A DNA stretch of 40,789 nucleotides, from assembly GCA_937904535.1 (NCBI GenBank), contig CALELC010000173.1, positions 1-40,789 on the forward strand, read 5' to 3'. Below are positions 9,182-16,096 of this stretch, piece by piece; the first letter of the stretch is position 1, and each line of letters begins with the position of its first letter. Source of the stretch: an uncultured Planctomycetaceae bacterium (lineage in GTDB: Bacteria; Planctomycetota; Planctomycetia; Pirellulales; Pirellulaceae). A program made the translations under genes and the position numbers. The notes under the pieces are model-generated. The model ran no database searches. It was not told the origin of the DNA and was given only the letters and a program-made list of their open reading frames with translations.

Positions 9182-9678
9182 ATGCGGCCGGTCTCACGTA
9201 CTTCGCGCGGCCCGCGGAGGCTCTTCGAGCGGCGGCACAGGCTGCCAGCGCTGCACGGGTGAGGCGACCGAGCAACCGAACGTCTGGCCGCCGCGAGCGC
9301 TACGGAAGCGTGGGATTTCGCGGCTATCTTAGCCGCTTGAGCGCCGCTCCGTGACTCCGGTCAAAAGCGATTAACCGATTTTTTCCTCAGCCTTTTCTGA
9401 TTTGGCAGCGTCACCGCAATTCGCAACCTAGGGTTGCTCGACAGAGCGCTGCGGGACCTCGAGACGACGCCGCCTCGGCTGATGCCTGGACGCCACATCG
9501 CTGTTGACTTTTGGCAACAGGGGGCCGGTCACTAGCAACCGGAGCTAGCTCTGCAAAGCCTTACACAACAACGGCTTGCTGCATCCGTGTTGGCCTGCAC
9601 GTGGCCTCACGGCATCAGCCCTGCACGGCGGTTGCTGGCAGCCGATCTCGATATCACCAAGATGATGAGGAACTCTTC
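9182..9678. other. Intergenic region upstream of the sigma factor and GlnE-like genes
   Basis: These 497 bases separate two divergent genes. No protein-coding signal was recognised, although the sigma-factor frame remains open back to 9511. Features visible are a perfect inverted repeat GCAACC-TAG-GGTTGC at 9423-9437 and a TTGACT hexamer at 9504-9509 without a convincing -10 partner. Promoters for both genes are expected here but could not be fixed. Confidence 0.5.
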
Positions 9679-11283
9679 ATGCCAAAGAAAATCAGCCGCC
9701 GCAGCCTGCGAGACGACGCCTTTGATGCCGAAGAGTCGATCCGCCGCCGCGGACGGGTGATGGGCCAGGCTGAAGTGGACGATTTTCTCGACGACGAGCT
9801 TATCGACGATGATGATTGCCTGGGGCTACTCGATCGTCACGACCTGCGGAATGACGTGGCACCCTCGGATCCCACGGAGGATCCAATCCGCATGTACCTG
9901 ATGCAGATGGGCCAGATCCCGCTGCTCAGCCGTGACCAAGAAATCTCCGCCGCTCGGCAGATTGAGTGCACCCGCGATCGCTACCGGCACAAGATGATCG
10001 CCACCGACTTCGTCCTCCGCGGTGCCCTGCGACTGCTCGAGCAAGTTCGCGACAAAAAGCTGCGATTGGACCGGACGATTGAGGTCAGCGTTACCAATGC
10101 GTCGGAAAAACGCGCGATCATGCTGCGGATTGTCCCCAACTGCCTCACGCTCAAAGCGCTGTTGATGCAAAACAAGGACGATTTCTTGATCGCCGTCAGC
10201 CGCAGCACACCGATGCGCCGCCGCCGTGCGGCGTGGCGGAATCTGGTGATGCGGCGCAATAAGGCGCTGCGATTGGTCGAAGAAATGAAGCTGCGCACCG
10301 GCAAGCTGCAACCGCTGTTCGAGCGACTGCGACAAGCCAACAGCCGCATGGCAGAGCTGCGCCGAATGCTGGCTGACGAAGACACCCCTGCCCTTCCCGG
10401 CATGCCCAGCCGCGAAGCGATGCGTCTGGAACTGCATCACCTGATGCGGCTGACGCTGGAGACTCCGGCGACCTTGGATCGGCGGATCAATCAGACCGAT
10501 GCGCTCCGCGAAGATTACGACGCGGCCAAACGCGTGCTCTCGGCCGGCAACCTGCGGCTGGTGGTTTCGATTGCAAAGAAGTACCGCAACCGTGGGCTGT
10601 CGTTCCTCGACCTGATTCAAGAGGGCAACACAGGACTGATGCGGGCCGTCGACAAGTTCGAGTATGCCCGGGGCTACAAGTTCAGCACCTATGCGACCTG
10701 GTGGATTCGCCAAGCAATCACCCGTGCTATCGCCGATCAGAGCCGCACGATCCGCGTGCCGGTGCACATGATCGAAACCATGAACCGCGTTCGCCAGATC
10801 ATCCGCGATCTGGTCCAGGTCCACGGCCGCGAGCCTTCGGCCGAAGAGATCGCGGCCAGCGCCGGGATGTCGGTCGACGAGACCCGGGTGGTGATCAAAA
10901 TGAGCCGGTCACCGTTGTCGCTCGACCAGCCGTTAGGGGACAGCGACGAAAGCGTGTTTGGTGAGTTTTTGGAAGATCACCGCGATATCGATCCGCTGAT
11001 GGATTCCAACCGGGAGGCGCTGAAGCTGCAGATTGACAACGCGATGGAGACGCTCAATTACCGCGAACGCGAAATCCTGCGGCTGCGGTACGGCTTGGCC
11101 GACGGCTACACCTACACGCTGGAAGAAGTCGGCAAGATCTTCCAGGTCACACGCGAACGTGTTCGCCAAATCGAGAGCAAGGCAGTCCGCAAACTCCAGC
11201 AACCCTATCGCGCCAAATCACTCGCCAGCTTCCTGGATGGAGCCGACTGGGTGTTCACCGAGCCGGCTATCGACATCGTGTAA
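9679..11283 (+). CDS. rpoD: Primary RNA polymerase sigma factor (RpoD/SigA)
   Basis: This 534-residue protein is a full group 1 sigma-70. Region 1.2 is at ~66-98 (DPIRMYLMQMGQIPLLSRDQE). A long basic non-conserved region with helical character follows. Regions 2.1-2.4 are at ~290-360 (NLRLVVSIAKKYRNRGLSFL, QEGNTGLMRAVDKFEY, KFSTYATWWIRQAITRAIAD). Region 3 follows, and region 4 ends with RERVRQIESKAVRKLQQP. Region 2.4/4.2 residues that read the -10 and -35 elements are intact. The frame is open from 9511, but the upstream 56 codons are unlike any sigma N-terminus. ATG 9679 has GAGGAA six bases upstream, so I placed the start there. It ends four bases before the stop of a convergent gene. Confidence 0.95.
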   Translation: MPKKISRRSLRDDAFDAEESIRRRGRVMGQAEVDDFLDDELIDDDDCLGLLDRHDLRNDVAPSDPTEDPIRMYLMQMGQIPLLSRDQEISAARQIECTRDRYRHKMIATDFVLRGALRLLEQVRDKKLRLDRTIEVSVTNASEKRAIMLRIVPNCLTLKALLMQNKDDFLIAVSRSTPMRRRRAAWRNLVMRRNKALRLVEEMKLRTGKLQPLFERLRQANSRMAELRRMLADEDTPALPGMPSREAMRLELHHLMRLTLETPATLDRRINQTDALREDYDAAKRVLSAGNLRLVVSIAKKYRNRGLSFLDLIQEGNTGLMRAVDKFEYARGYKFSTYATWWIRQAITRAIADQSRTIRVPVHMIETMNRVRQIIRDLVQVHGREPSAEEIAASAGMSVDETRVVIKMSRSPLSLDQPLGDSDESVFGEFLEDHRDIDPLMDSNREALKLQIDNAMETLNYREREILRLRYGLADGYTYTLEEVGKIFQVTRERVRQIESKAVRKLQQPYRAKSLASFLDGADWVFTEPAIDIV

Positions 11284-11287
11284 GCAG

Positions 11288-12220
11288 CTAGCGCGGGATG
11301 CTAAAGCGTCCGAGGCCCGGGATCTCAATATCGATCGTTGGCCGCGGCCGGTTTGGCGGAGGCTGCGGCGGGATCCGAGGAGGCGGCACCGCTTGTGGCG
11401 GCCCCACCGGCGGCGGTCCCGGTGCCGCGGTCAGTAACTCGTAGATCTGGTTATGCACGAGGTTCACGTTCTGGGCGTTGCGTCGCAGGTACAGCCCGTA
11501 CGGTGAGCGGTTGATCCGCTCGACAACTTTGCCCCACGTCTCGTCGATATCGCGGAAGTCGTCCTTGAGGTGTCCTTGATCGGCCGCACGCTCAGCGGTC
11601 TGGTGGAAGTGGGCGACCGCTTCTGCAAAATCGCCGATCGCTCGCTGCAGGTCATCGTCGCGGCGGGCCACGCGACCGACGAGGTCCTGCAGGCTGCGCG
11701 CTTCCCGTTCGAGCAGATGCGCCTGCCGGGCAATCAATTCATGATTTGCATCGCGTCGATTGCCCTCCATTCGCCGTAACACGTAGTGCAGTTGCTCGTC
11801 GGGATAACGGATGCGCGCCGCTTGGCGACGGAGCCAGCCATCATTGCTGGCTTCTAATCGGTCGACGAGCTGGTGGACCTGCTGATCCATCTCTTGAAAC
11901 TCGCGGAGCAGCCGCTCCGGGCTTTCACTGCGGCGGAGCAGCTGCCGGAACCGGGCCACCGTCCGTGAGGTGTGATCGATCTGCTCGGCCAATCCCTGCG
12001 GGTAAGTTCCGCGCTCGTAGTGCAGATCCTCTTCGAGGTGATCGAGCTCGTCTTCCAACTGCCGTGTCCACTGTTCTGCTGCCTGTGGGACCGAGCCACG
12101 CTCGCCTGGTCCAGGGACCGGTCCCCGACCCGGTCCAGGCCCTGATCGCGGTGGCTGGGCGCTGAGCGGCGGACTGGTCAACAGCAGCCCCAGCAATAGG
12201 ACCAAAGACAGTCGTTTCAT
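11288..12220 (-). CDS. Secreted coiled-coil protein with proline-rich tail, function unknown
   Basis: The 310-residue product begins with a clear signal peptide (MKRLSLVLLLGLLLTSPPLSA). It continues with a short Gly/Pro-rich stretch and ~200 residues of charged, Leu-repeating helix rich in Arg, Glu and Gln (coiled-coil-like). It ends with a Pro-rich segment (PPPRIPPQPPPNRPRP) and a short hydrophobic C-terminus. No enzyme motif was recognised. The frame is open further upstream, but ATG 12220 has an excellent GAGGTGA six bases before it and starts the signal peptide, so the longer form is rejected. It probably acts in the periplasm or on the envelope; this is inference. It converges on rpoD. 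Confidence 0.75.
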   Translation of the reverse strand: MKRLSLVLLLGLLLTSPPLSAQPPRSGPGPGRGPVPGPGERGSVPQAAEQWTRQLEDELDHLEEDLHYERGTYPQGLAEQIDHTSRTVARFRQLLRRSESPERLLREFQEMDQQVHQLVDRLEASNDGWLRRQAARIRYPDEQLHYVLRRMEGNRRDANHELIARQAHLLEREARSLQDLVGRVARRDDDLQRAIGDFAEAVAHFHQTAERAADQGHLKDDFRDIDETWGKVVERINRSPYGLYLRRNAQNVNLVHNQIYELLTAAPGPPPVGPPQAVPPPRIPPQPPPNRPRPTIDIEIPGLGRFSIPR

Positions 12221-12531
12221 CGTCTCACCTCGAGTGGGGAACAAGCAGCGTCGGGGATCGGTTTGCTGCTCGGCCCGGTTGTCCAACTGGCCCGTTCCGC
12301 TGCTGAACTTGAAGAGCAACCTTGCCAGCGGCAGGTTGCAAACTCCATACCAGGCGATTGTCACGCAGGGTGGCCAGCGGCAGAGGCGCGAGAACGGCGG
12401 AGCGAGGGCCTGCCTGCAGCCGTTGCTAGTCAATCTAGCGGAGTGTTCGTGGACGAGACCGATCGAGGCGGTGTGAATTAGCCGGAACACCCCATCGGTC
12501 TCCGGCCAATTTCACAGCTCGCAGGCAGCGC
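12221..12531. other. Gap between the coiled-coil gene and the PepSY gene
   Basis: These 311 bases hold no supported gene. The Shine-Dalgarno of the coiled-coil gene is at the left end, and a strong imperfect hairpin lies near the right end (12472-12516). Promoter elements were not convincingly identified. Confidence 0.4.
12472..12516. repeat. Imperfect inverted repeat downstream of the PepSY gene
   Basis: TGTGAATTAGCCGGA (12472-12486) faces TCCGGCCAATTTCACA (12501-12516), forming a ~15-base stem with one bulge and one mismatch around a 14-base loop. It lies 16 bases past the stop of the PepSY gene and could be a transcript end, but no T-run follows it on the minus strand. Confidence 0.5.
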
Positions 12532-12990
12532 TTAGTCATCCAGCCGATCGCTGATGATTTCGCCCGTGACGGGGTGAACATGGAGTTCGCGCTTGCTCCT
12601 CTGGCGGAACGCTTCAACTTCCCAGTAGCGGCGTTCGAGCGACACGTCGTGGATGTTGGTGTAACCGGCGTCAAGGAGCGAGTGCAGAATCTTCGAAAGC
12701 GGCTGGGCATCGCGCGGCGGTCGTGGCTCGGGATCGTCGCGGTGCTCTGACAAGACTTCGCCGCTGCGAGCATCGATGAGCAACTCGTATGCGGCATCGT
12801 CCTTGTAGACCTCGACCTCCCAACGCCCGTCGTCGAAATCAAGTTCGCTGAACGGGCCATAGCCCTGCTTTTCCAGTTGCTCGACGATCTCCACGATCGG
12901 CTTGTCGTCCCCTGCGGGATAGTCGGCGGGGGCGAGGGAAATCCACCCTGCCGCGATGGCGGCAGCAGCGGCGAACAATTGAATCTTCAT
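12532..12990 (-). CDS. Secreted protein with two PepSY domains
   Basis: The 152-residue product has an N-terminal signal peptide (MKIQLFAAAAAIAAGWISLA, cut near residue 22). Two PepSY-like repeats follow: the first at ~30-87 (IVEIVEQLEKQGY, then RWEVEVYKDDAAYELLIDARSGEVL), the second at ~97-152 (LSKILHSLLDAGYTNI, then YWEVEAFRQRSKRELHVHPV and TGEI). PepSY domains are thought to inhibit proteases or act as periplasmic sensory or binding modules; the partner here is unknown. ATG 12990 has GCAGGAGTG just upstream, which decides the start against a longer open frame to 13041. It stands alone on the minus strand. Confidence 0.82.
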   Translation of the reverse strand: MKIQLFAAAAAIAAGWISLAPADYPAGDDKPIVEIVEQLEKQGYGPFSELDFDDGRWEVEVYKDDAAYELLIDARSGEVLSEHRDDPEPRPPRDAQPLSKILHSLLDAGYTNIHDVSLERRYWEVEAFRQRSKRELHVHPVTGEIISDRLDD

Positions 12991-13394
12991 GGAATCACTC
13001 CTGCGAAGTGGAACGTTGAAACCCCAGTGGTTGCATTGCACCGGCAGTAGACCCGAACGACCTAAAACCGCGGTGAAGCGAAGATAAAATCGGCTTCATC
13101 TTGCAAGCGGCGCCGGGAACACCGCCAAGAGCGGCAGCTGGCGCGCCGAAAAACCCTGAGTGACCCATCGTTTGTTGGCGAGACGACACACAAAGAGGGT
13201 GTCTTGAGTTGAGTGATAGGTGGGTCTGGCTGTCCCCTGATAGATGTCGGCAAGCTACCGGGAGGAAGCCGGATCGACGAGAAAAACACCGGACCTGTTC
13301 CTGTCCCCTACCGACTGGCCCCACTGACGATCGGCGCAGGCTGCGTGGGGGCCACCCAATCCGATTGGATTCAAAAACATCTGTGTCGGCACGG
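12991..13394. other. Gene-free stretch between the PepSY gene and the tRNA promoter
   Basis: About 400 bases with no supported gene. The reading frames present lack start signals and family resemblance. It must contain the PepSY promoter (minus strand), which I could not place. A short TGAAGC/GCTTCA inverted repeat near 13072-13098 is the only structure seen. Confidence 0.4.
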
Positions 13395-13423
13395 TTGCCG
13401 GGCGGCGGTTGATCTGGCATACT
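13395..13423 (+). promoter_or_regulatory. Candidate promoter for tRNA-Pro
   Basis: TTGCCG (13395-13400) and CATACT (13418-13423) are separated by 17 bases, a good sigma-70 arrangement. The predicted start would be about 50 bases before the tRNA, leaving a 5' leader to be processed. Consensus match only. Confidence 0.45.
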
Positions 13424-13481
13424 CCGCACCCAGAACGGTACACTGCTGCCAACGAGCCTCGCTCGCCGGAATCAGTTACCA

Positions 13482-13556
13482 CGGGGTGTGGCGCAGCCTG
13501 GATAGCGCGTTTGACTGGGGGTCAAAAGGTCGCAGGTTCGAATCCTGTCACCCCGA
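13482..13556 (+). tRNA. tRNA-Pro (anticodon GGG)
   Basis: The acceptor stem CGGGGTG pairs with CACCCCG. The D arm is GCGC-AGCCTGGATA-GCGC. The anticodon stem TTTGA/TCAAA encloses the seven-base loop CTGGGGG, so the anticodon is GGG, reading CCC/CCU. The T arm is GCAGG-TTCGAAT-CCTGT. The discriminator base is A, and CCA is not encoded, so it must be added enzymatically. The first base C, rather than G, is typical of bacterial tRNA-Pro. A strong terminator follows 15 bases later. Confidence 0.95.
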
Positions 13557-13570
13557 TTTATTTTCCGCAC

Positions 13571-13604
13571 AAGCCCTACGGCGACTCCGCCGCAGGGCTT
13601 TTTT
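13571..13604 (+). terminator. Rho-independent terminator after tRNA-Pro
   Basis: AGCCCT-A-CGGCG pairs with CGCCG-C-AGGGCT around a four-base loop, followed by TTTTTT. Position just after the tRNA and the uninterrupted T-run make this a confident intrinsic terminator. Confidence 0.85.
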
Positions 13605-13623
13605 GTTGGACTCCACCCTTGTG

Positions 13624-13744
13624 GGAGTTCAAGCTTCAGCTTGCCCCGCTCAGTTGGAGTTCAAGCTTTAGCTTGCCCTGCTCAGTTGGAGTTCAAGCTT
13701 CAGCTTGTCTCTCCTCTCCGCTGGAGTTCAGGCTTTAGTCTGCC
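13624..13744 (+). repeat. Cluster A of a short palindromic repeat (4 copies, period about 32)
   Basis: Four copies of a 22-base unit start at 13624, 13656, 13688 and 13723. Each reads GGAGTTCA, then a core such as AAGCTTCAGCTT, then GCC or GTC. The core is an imperfect palindrome (AAGCT-TC-AGCTT). Spacers are about 10 bases and variable. Open frames across the cluster encode only low-complexity LQ/SL/PS peptides and are not genes. Two related clusters are at 15694-15774 and 15934-16074. Confidence 0.85.
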
Positions 13745-13912
13745 ACCTCCCCCTGCCCTACCCCGCTTCCAACGCCCTGAACGAGCACTCCTCCGACCGC
13801 GAAATTGTCATCGCCAAGGAACGCTTCGCCGCCAAAGCGGTTCGGTGCCAGCGTGCTGCCGTGCATTCAATGCGGCAGCACCTCTTCGCGAGCTGAGAAC
13901 CGATCGAGCCGT
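13745..13912. other. Gap with a strong hairpin downstream of doxX
   Basis: No gene is supported. GTGCTGCC-GT-GCATT (13853-13867) pairs with AATGC-GGCAGCAC (13869-13881), a 13-pair stem with a GT bulge and one-base loop. It lies ~32 bases past the doxX stop on the minus strand and may end that transcript, though no T-run follows. Confidence 0.5.
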
Positions 13913-14344
13913 TTAACTGGCGGGAACAGGCTCCTCCGCGGTGGTGCTTCGCTGGTTGTTCCAGAGCAGCTGATCCAGCGACAACTCTCCGGCCCCGGTC
14001 AGGATCAGGGAGAGGTAGACACACAAGTAGACGGCCGCAAGTTCCTTCACCTTCCACGGATCGCTCGCATGCACGAGGAATAAGGCGACGATCATCGTGA
14101 AGGCCAGCGGTAGCGCAGCGAAACGCGTTGCTAGTCCTAACATCAACAACAACGAGCAGCCGACTTCCGCGCCGATGGCAGCGATCAGGCTCAGTTGACT
14201 GCCCATCCCGATCGGATCGGGGAATTGGCCGGATAACTCACTGTAGTTCATGAGCTTTTGTAGCCCGTGGACCAGCATCAGACCTCCGATCGTGATCCGC
14301 AGCACCAGGAGGCCCAGTGACGTGTTGAAGTTCGGTGTGTGCAT
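13913..14344 (-). CDS. DoxX family membrane protein
   Basis: The 143-residue product has four transmembrane helices and the DoxX pattern: LGLLVLRITIGGLMLVHGLQKL in helix 1, then a loop with GMGSQLSLIAAIGAEVGCSLLLMLGL and a helix with ALPLAFTMIVALFLVH. DoxX proteins are small inner-membrane proteins linked to redox or thiol stress and often occur beside pirins. ATG 14344 has GGAGAAA six bases upstream. It follows the pirin gene with a 21-base gap on the same strand, so it is probably the last gene of a marR-pirin-doxX unit. Confidence 0.9.
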   Translation of the reverse strand: MHTPNFNTSLGLLVLRITIGGLMLVHGLQKLMNYSELSGQFPDPIGMGSQLSLIAAIGAEVGCSLLLMLGLATRFAALPLAFTMIVALFLVHASDPWKVKELAAVYLCVYLSLILTGAGELSLDQLLWNNQRSTTAEEPVPAS

Positions 14345-14365
14345 AAGGTTTCTCCAGTGGGATGA

Positions 14366-15064
14366 CTAAGCCAAATCAAACAACATGATCTCAGCATCAG
14401 CGGTTGCTGTAATACTGAGTTTCGACTCATCGCTGACCGCAGCGCCGTCGCTGGTGTTCAGCGCGTGATCGTTGAGCGTGACGTTTCCCCGCAGCACTTG
14501 CAGCCAAGCGTGACGACCCGTTGTGAGGTCGAAAGACAGCGGCCTCTGGGGGTCAAGTTTCGCCAGATAAATGCAAGCGTCCTGATGAATCGTCAGCGAA
14601 CCGTCGCTTCCATCGGGCGACGCGACCAGACGCAAACGCCCGCGAAGTTCGGATTCGTCAAAGCTCTTTTGCTCATAACTGGGCGGCAGCCCCTGACTCT
14701 GGGGTAGTAGCCAAATCTGATAGAAGTGCGTCGGTTCATGCTGGGAAGGATTGAACTCGCTGTGGGTGATCCCCGTCCCGGCGGTGATCCGCTGGAACTG
14801 ACCAGGGCGAAGCGTCTCGCCGTTGCCCATCGAATCTTGGTGCTCCAGCGCACCGTCGAGCACATAGCTGACGATTTCCATGTCGCGGTGACCATGCGTT
14901 CCGAACCCCTGCCCTGCGGCAACGCGATCCTCGTTGATCACCCGCAGCGACCGAAAACCCATAGACGCGGGGTCCTGGTAGGACGCGAACGAAAACGTGT
15001 GATAGGTCTTCAGCCAGCCGTGGTCGGCGTGGCCTCGGTCCGAGGCTCGGCGGATGCGGATCAT
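14366..15064 (-). CDS. Pirin family protein (YhhW-like)
   Basis: This 232-residue bicupin has the pirin metal site His57, His59, His101 and Glu103 (GTHGHRDMEIVSY and GTGITHSEFN), at the same numbering as E. coli YhhW, a quercetinase in vitro. The N-terminal cupin runs from RRASDRGHADHGWLKTYHTF to ~120. A second, metal-free cupin follows from about 140. The frame is open further upstream, but ATG 15064 starts the conserved MIRIRRASDRG. Function in cells is unclear; redox or electrophile stress is suggested by its DoxX and MarR neighbours. A candidate promoter with a possible MarR site is directly upstream. Confidence 0.92.
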   Translation of the reverse strand: MIRIRRASDRGHADHGWLKTYHTFSFASYQDPASMGFRSLRVINEDRVAAGQGFGTHGHRDMEIVSYVLDGALEHQDSMGNGETLRPGQFQRITAGTGITHSEFNPSQHEPTHFYQIWLLPQSQGLPPSYEQKSFDESELRGRLRLVASPDGSDGSLTIHQDACIYLAKLDPQRPLSFDLTTGRHAWLQVLRGNVTLNDHALNTSDGAAVSDESKLSITATADAEIMLFDLA

Positions 15065-15088
15065 GTTTTTCTCGCTATCATTGTTGTG

Positions 15089-15118
15089 TAAATAGTCGAT
15101 ATGTAATGTATCTGGCAA
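15089..15118 (-). promoter_or_regulatory. Candidate pirin promoter with overlapping MarR-type operator
   Basis: On the minus strand TTGCCA (15118-15113) and TATTTA (15094-15089) are spaced 18 bases. Within the spacer and -10 lies TTACAT-N7-ATTT (15106-15090), part of an imperfect palindrome TAAATA-N5-TATGTA (15089-15105). The same TTACAT-N7-ATTT occurs in the marR promoter. Binding by the neighbouring MarR is inference. Confidence 0.5.
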
Positions 15119-15132
15119 AAAGACGCTGCTGC

Positions 15133-15606
15133 TTAGTTCAGCATTTTCGCCCGCGCCTTCTCCAGCAATCGAGACAACTCCTGCAGTTCGGTGTGCGTCA
15201 GATGCCCCATCACTTCCGAGTGCAACGCGTCCAGCGGCCCGTCGATCTGCGCGAGCAGTTGCTTCGCCTTGTCAGTGAGTTCCACATAAACAACACGCCG
15301 ATCCTCGTGACAGCGTCTCCGCTGGACGAATCCCTGTTTTTCCAGTCGATCGATCAACCCAGTCATCGCCGGCACGACTTGAATCATTCGCTCACCGATC
15401 TCCAGCGACGGCATCGGCTGGCCTTCGCCCCGCAGGATGCGCAGCACGTTGTACTGCGACGGCGTCAGTCCGTATTCACGGAAGAACTTCCCGAGTCGGT
15501 TCTGCAGTTGATCGTTCGTCCGCAGAATATTGAGTACCGCTTCCTGCTCCGGCGAATCGAACGGCCGTTTTTTCTTCAGTTCGCGCTGCAATCCACTTTT
15601 CGTCAT
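15133..15606 (-). CDS. MarR family transcriptional regulator
   Basis: The 157-residue product has the MarR winged-helix fold: dimer helices at both ends, a recognition region LTPSQYNVLRILRG and MPSLEIGERMIQVVPAMTGL, and the wing IDRLEKQGFVQRRRCHEDRR with VVYVELTDKAK. MarR proteins are usually local repressors released by phenolics or oxidants. A cysteine lies in the wing (RRRCHEDRR). ATG 15606 has AAAGGAAA upstream. It is 68 bases before the pirin gene on the same strand, with its own strong promoter, and is the likely regulator of pirin and doxX and of itself. Confidence 0.93.
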   Translation of the reverse strand: MTKSGLQRELKKKRPFDSPEQEAVLNILRTNDQLQNRLGKFFREYGLTPSQYNVLRILRGEGQPMPSLEIGERMIQVVPAMTGLIDRLEKQGFVQRRRCHEDRRVVYVELTDKAKQLLAQIDGPLDALHSEVMGHLTHTELQELSRLLEKARAKMLN

Positions 15607-15628
15607 TTGATTTCCTTTACTGCAATTT

Positions 15629-15657
15629 AATTTACATGTGATTCATTTCTGTGTCAA
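15629..15657 (-). promoter_or_regulatory. marR promoter with candidate MarR operator
   Basis: On the minus strand a consensus TTGACA (15657-15652) is 17 bases from TAAATT (15634-15629), an excellent sigma-70 promoter. The plus-strand element TTACAT-N7-ATTT (15632-15648) lies across the spacer and -10, where a repressor would block polymerase. The element matches that in the pirin promoter. Confidence 0.6.
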
Positions 15658-15693
15658 GGGTTTGTGCGTGTTTCGCTGCGCGCTCACCACGTG

Positions 15694-15774
15694 GGAGCCC
15701 AAACTTCAGCCTGGGTGGCTGGAGTTCAGGCTTCAGCCTGCCCGGCTCCGTTGGAGTTAAAACTTCAGCCTGTC
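15694..15774 (+). repeat. Cluster B of the short palindromic repeat (3 copies)
   Basis: Copies start at 15694, 15721 and 15753, in the same orientation as cluster A. The best copy (15721) reads GGAGTTCAGG then CTTCAGCCTGCC, with core AGGCT-TC-AGCCT. Compared with cluster A, the second core base pair has changed from A-T to G-C on both sides, so pairing is kept. The outer copies have one-sided changes. Confidence 0.8.
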
Positions 15775-15933
15775 TGGCTCCGCCTCCCACTTCACGCCAG
15801 TGCCAGAAATCCATCACCTCCCTGTCTCATCAACAAACACTTGCTGCTAGACAGGCAGGAGACCGAGCGAAATGCCCGGCAAGCACTGACACGTCGTGGG
15901 GAGGCACGTGGGTGGCCGCGGGCGACAGATGGG
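15775..15933. other. Spacer between inverted repeat clusters B and C
   Basis: About 160 bases without a recognisable gene, promoter or mobile-element relic; it separates repeats that face each other. Confidence 0.4.
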
Positions 15934-16074
15934 GACAGGCTGAAGTCTGGACAATGAGGATGGGGACAGGCTGAAGCCTGAACTCCAACGATGGCAGGCT
16001 GAAGCCTGAACTCCAGCGGAGCGGGACAGGCTGAAGCCTGGACTCCAACGGAGGCAGGTCGCAGTTTGGATTCC
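15934..16074 (-). repeat. Cluster C of the short palindromic repeat (5 copies, inverted)
   Basis: Five copies start at 15934, 15965, 15993, 16025 and 16053, in the opposite orientation to clusters A and B. The plus strand reads GACAGG then CTGAAGCCTGAACTCC, and spacing is 28-32 bases. The first and last copies are degenerate. The cluster ends just before the stop of the nucleoside hydrolase-like gene. Peptides such as VGVQASACPAPLEF encoded across it are repeat translations, not a protein. Confidence 0.85.
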
Positions 16075-16096
16075 AACGGAGGCGAGGGCCGAGGGG

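Noticed and set aside
9511..9678. 56-codon N-terminal extension of the sigma factor
   Set aside because: Sequence is unlike any sigma N-terminus, and ATG 9679 has GAGGAA six bases upstream.
9826..10824. 332-codon frame on the minus strand inside rpoD
   Set aside because: It is fully antisense to a well-supported gene, is His/Gln-rich, and resembles no family.
12221..12490. N-terminal extension of the coiled-coil gene
   Set aside because: The extension has no signal-peptide character, while ATG 12220 has a strong GAGGTGA and begins a signal peptide.
13482..13556. tRNA-Pro as an integration site with an att duplication
   Set aside because: No copy of the tRNA 3' end was noticed in the flanking few kilobases, and there is no integrase.
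13621..13745. Regular repeats that might be a CRISPR array
   Set aside because: Units are degenerate, spacers are about 10 bases, there are only 3-5 copies per cluster, and no cas gene is present.
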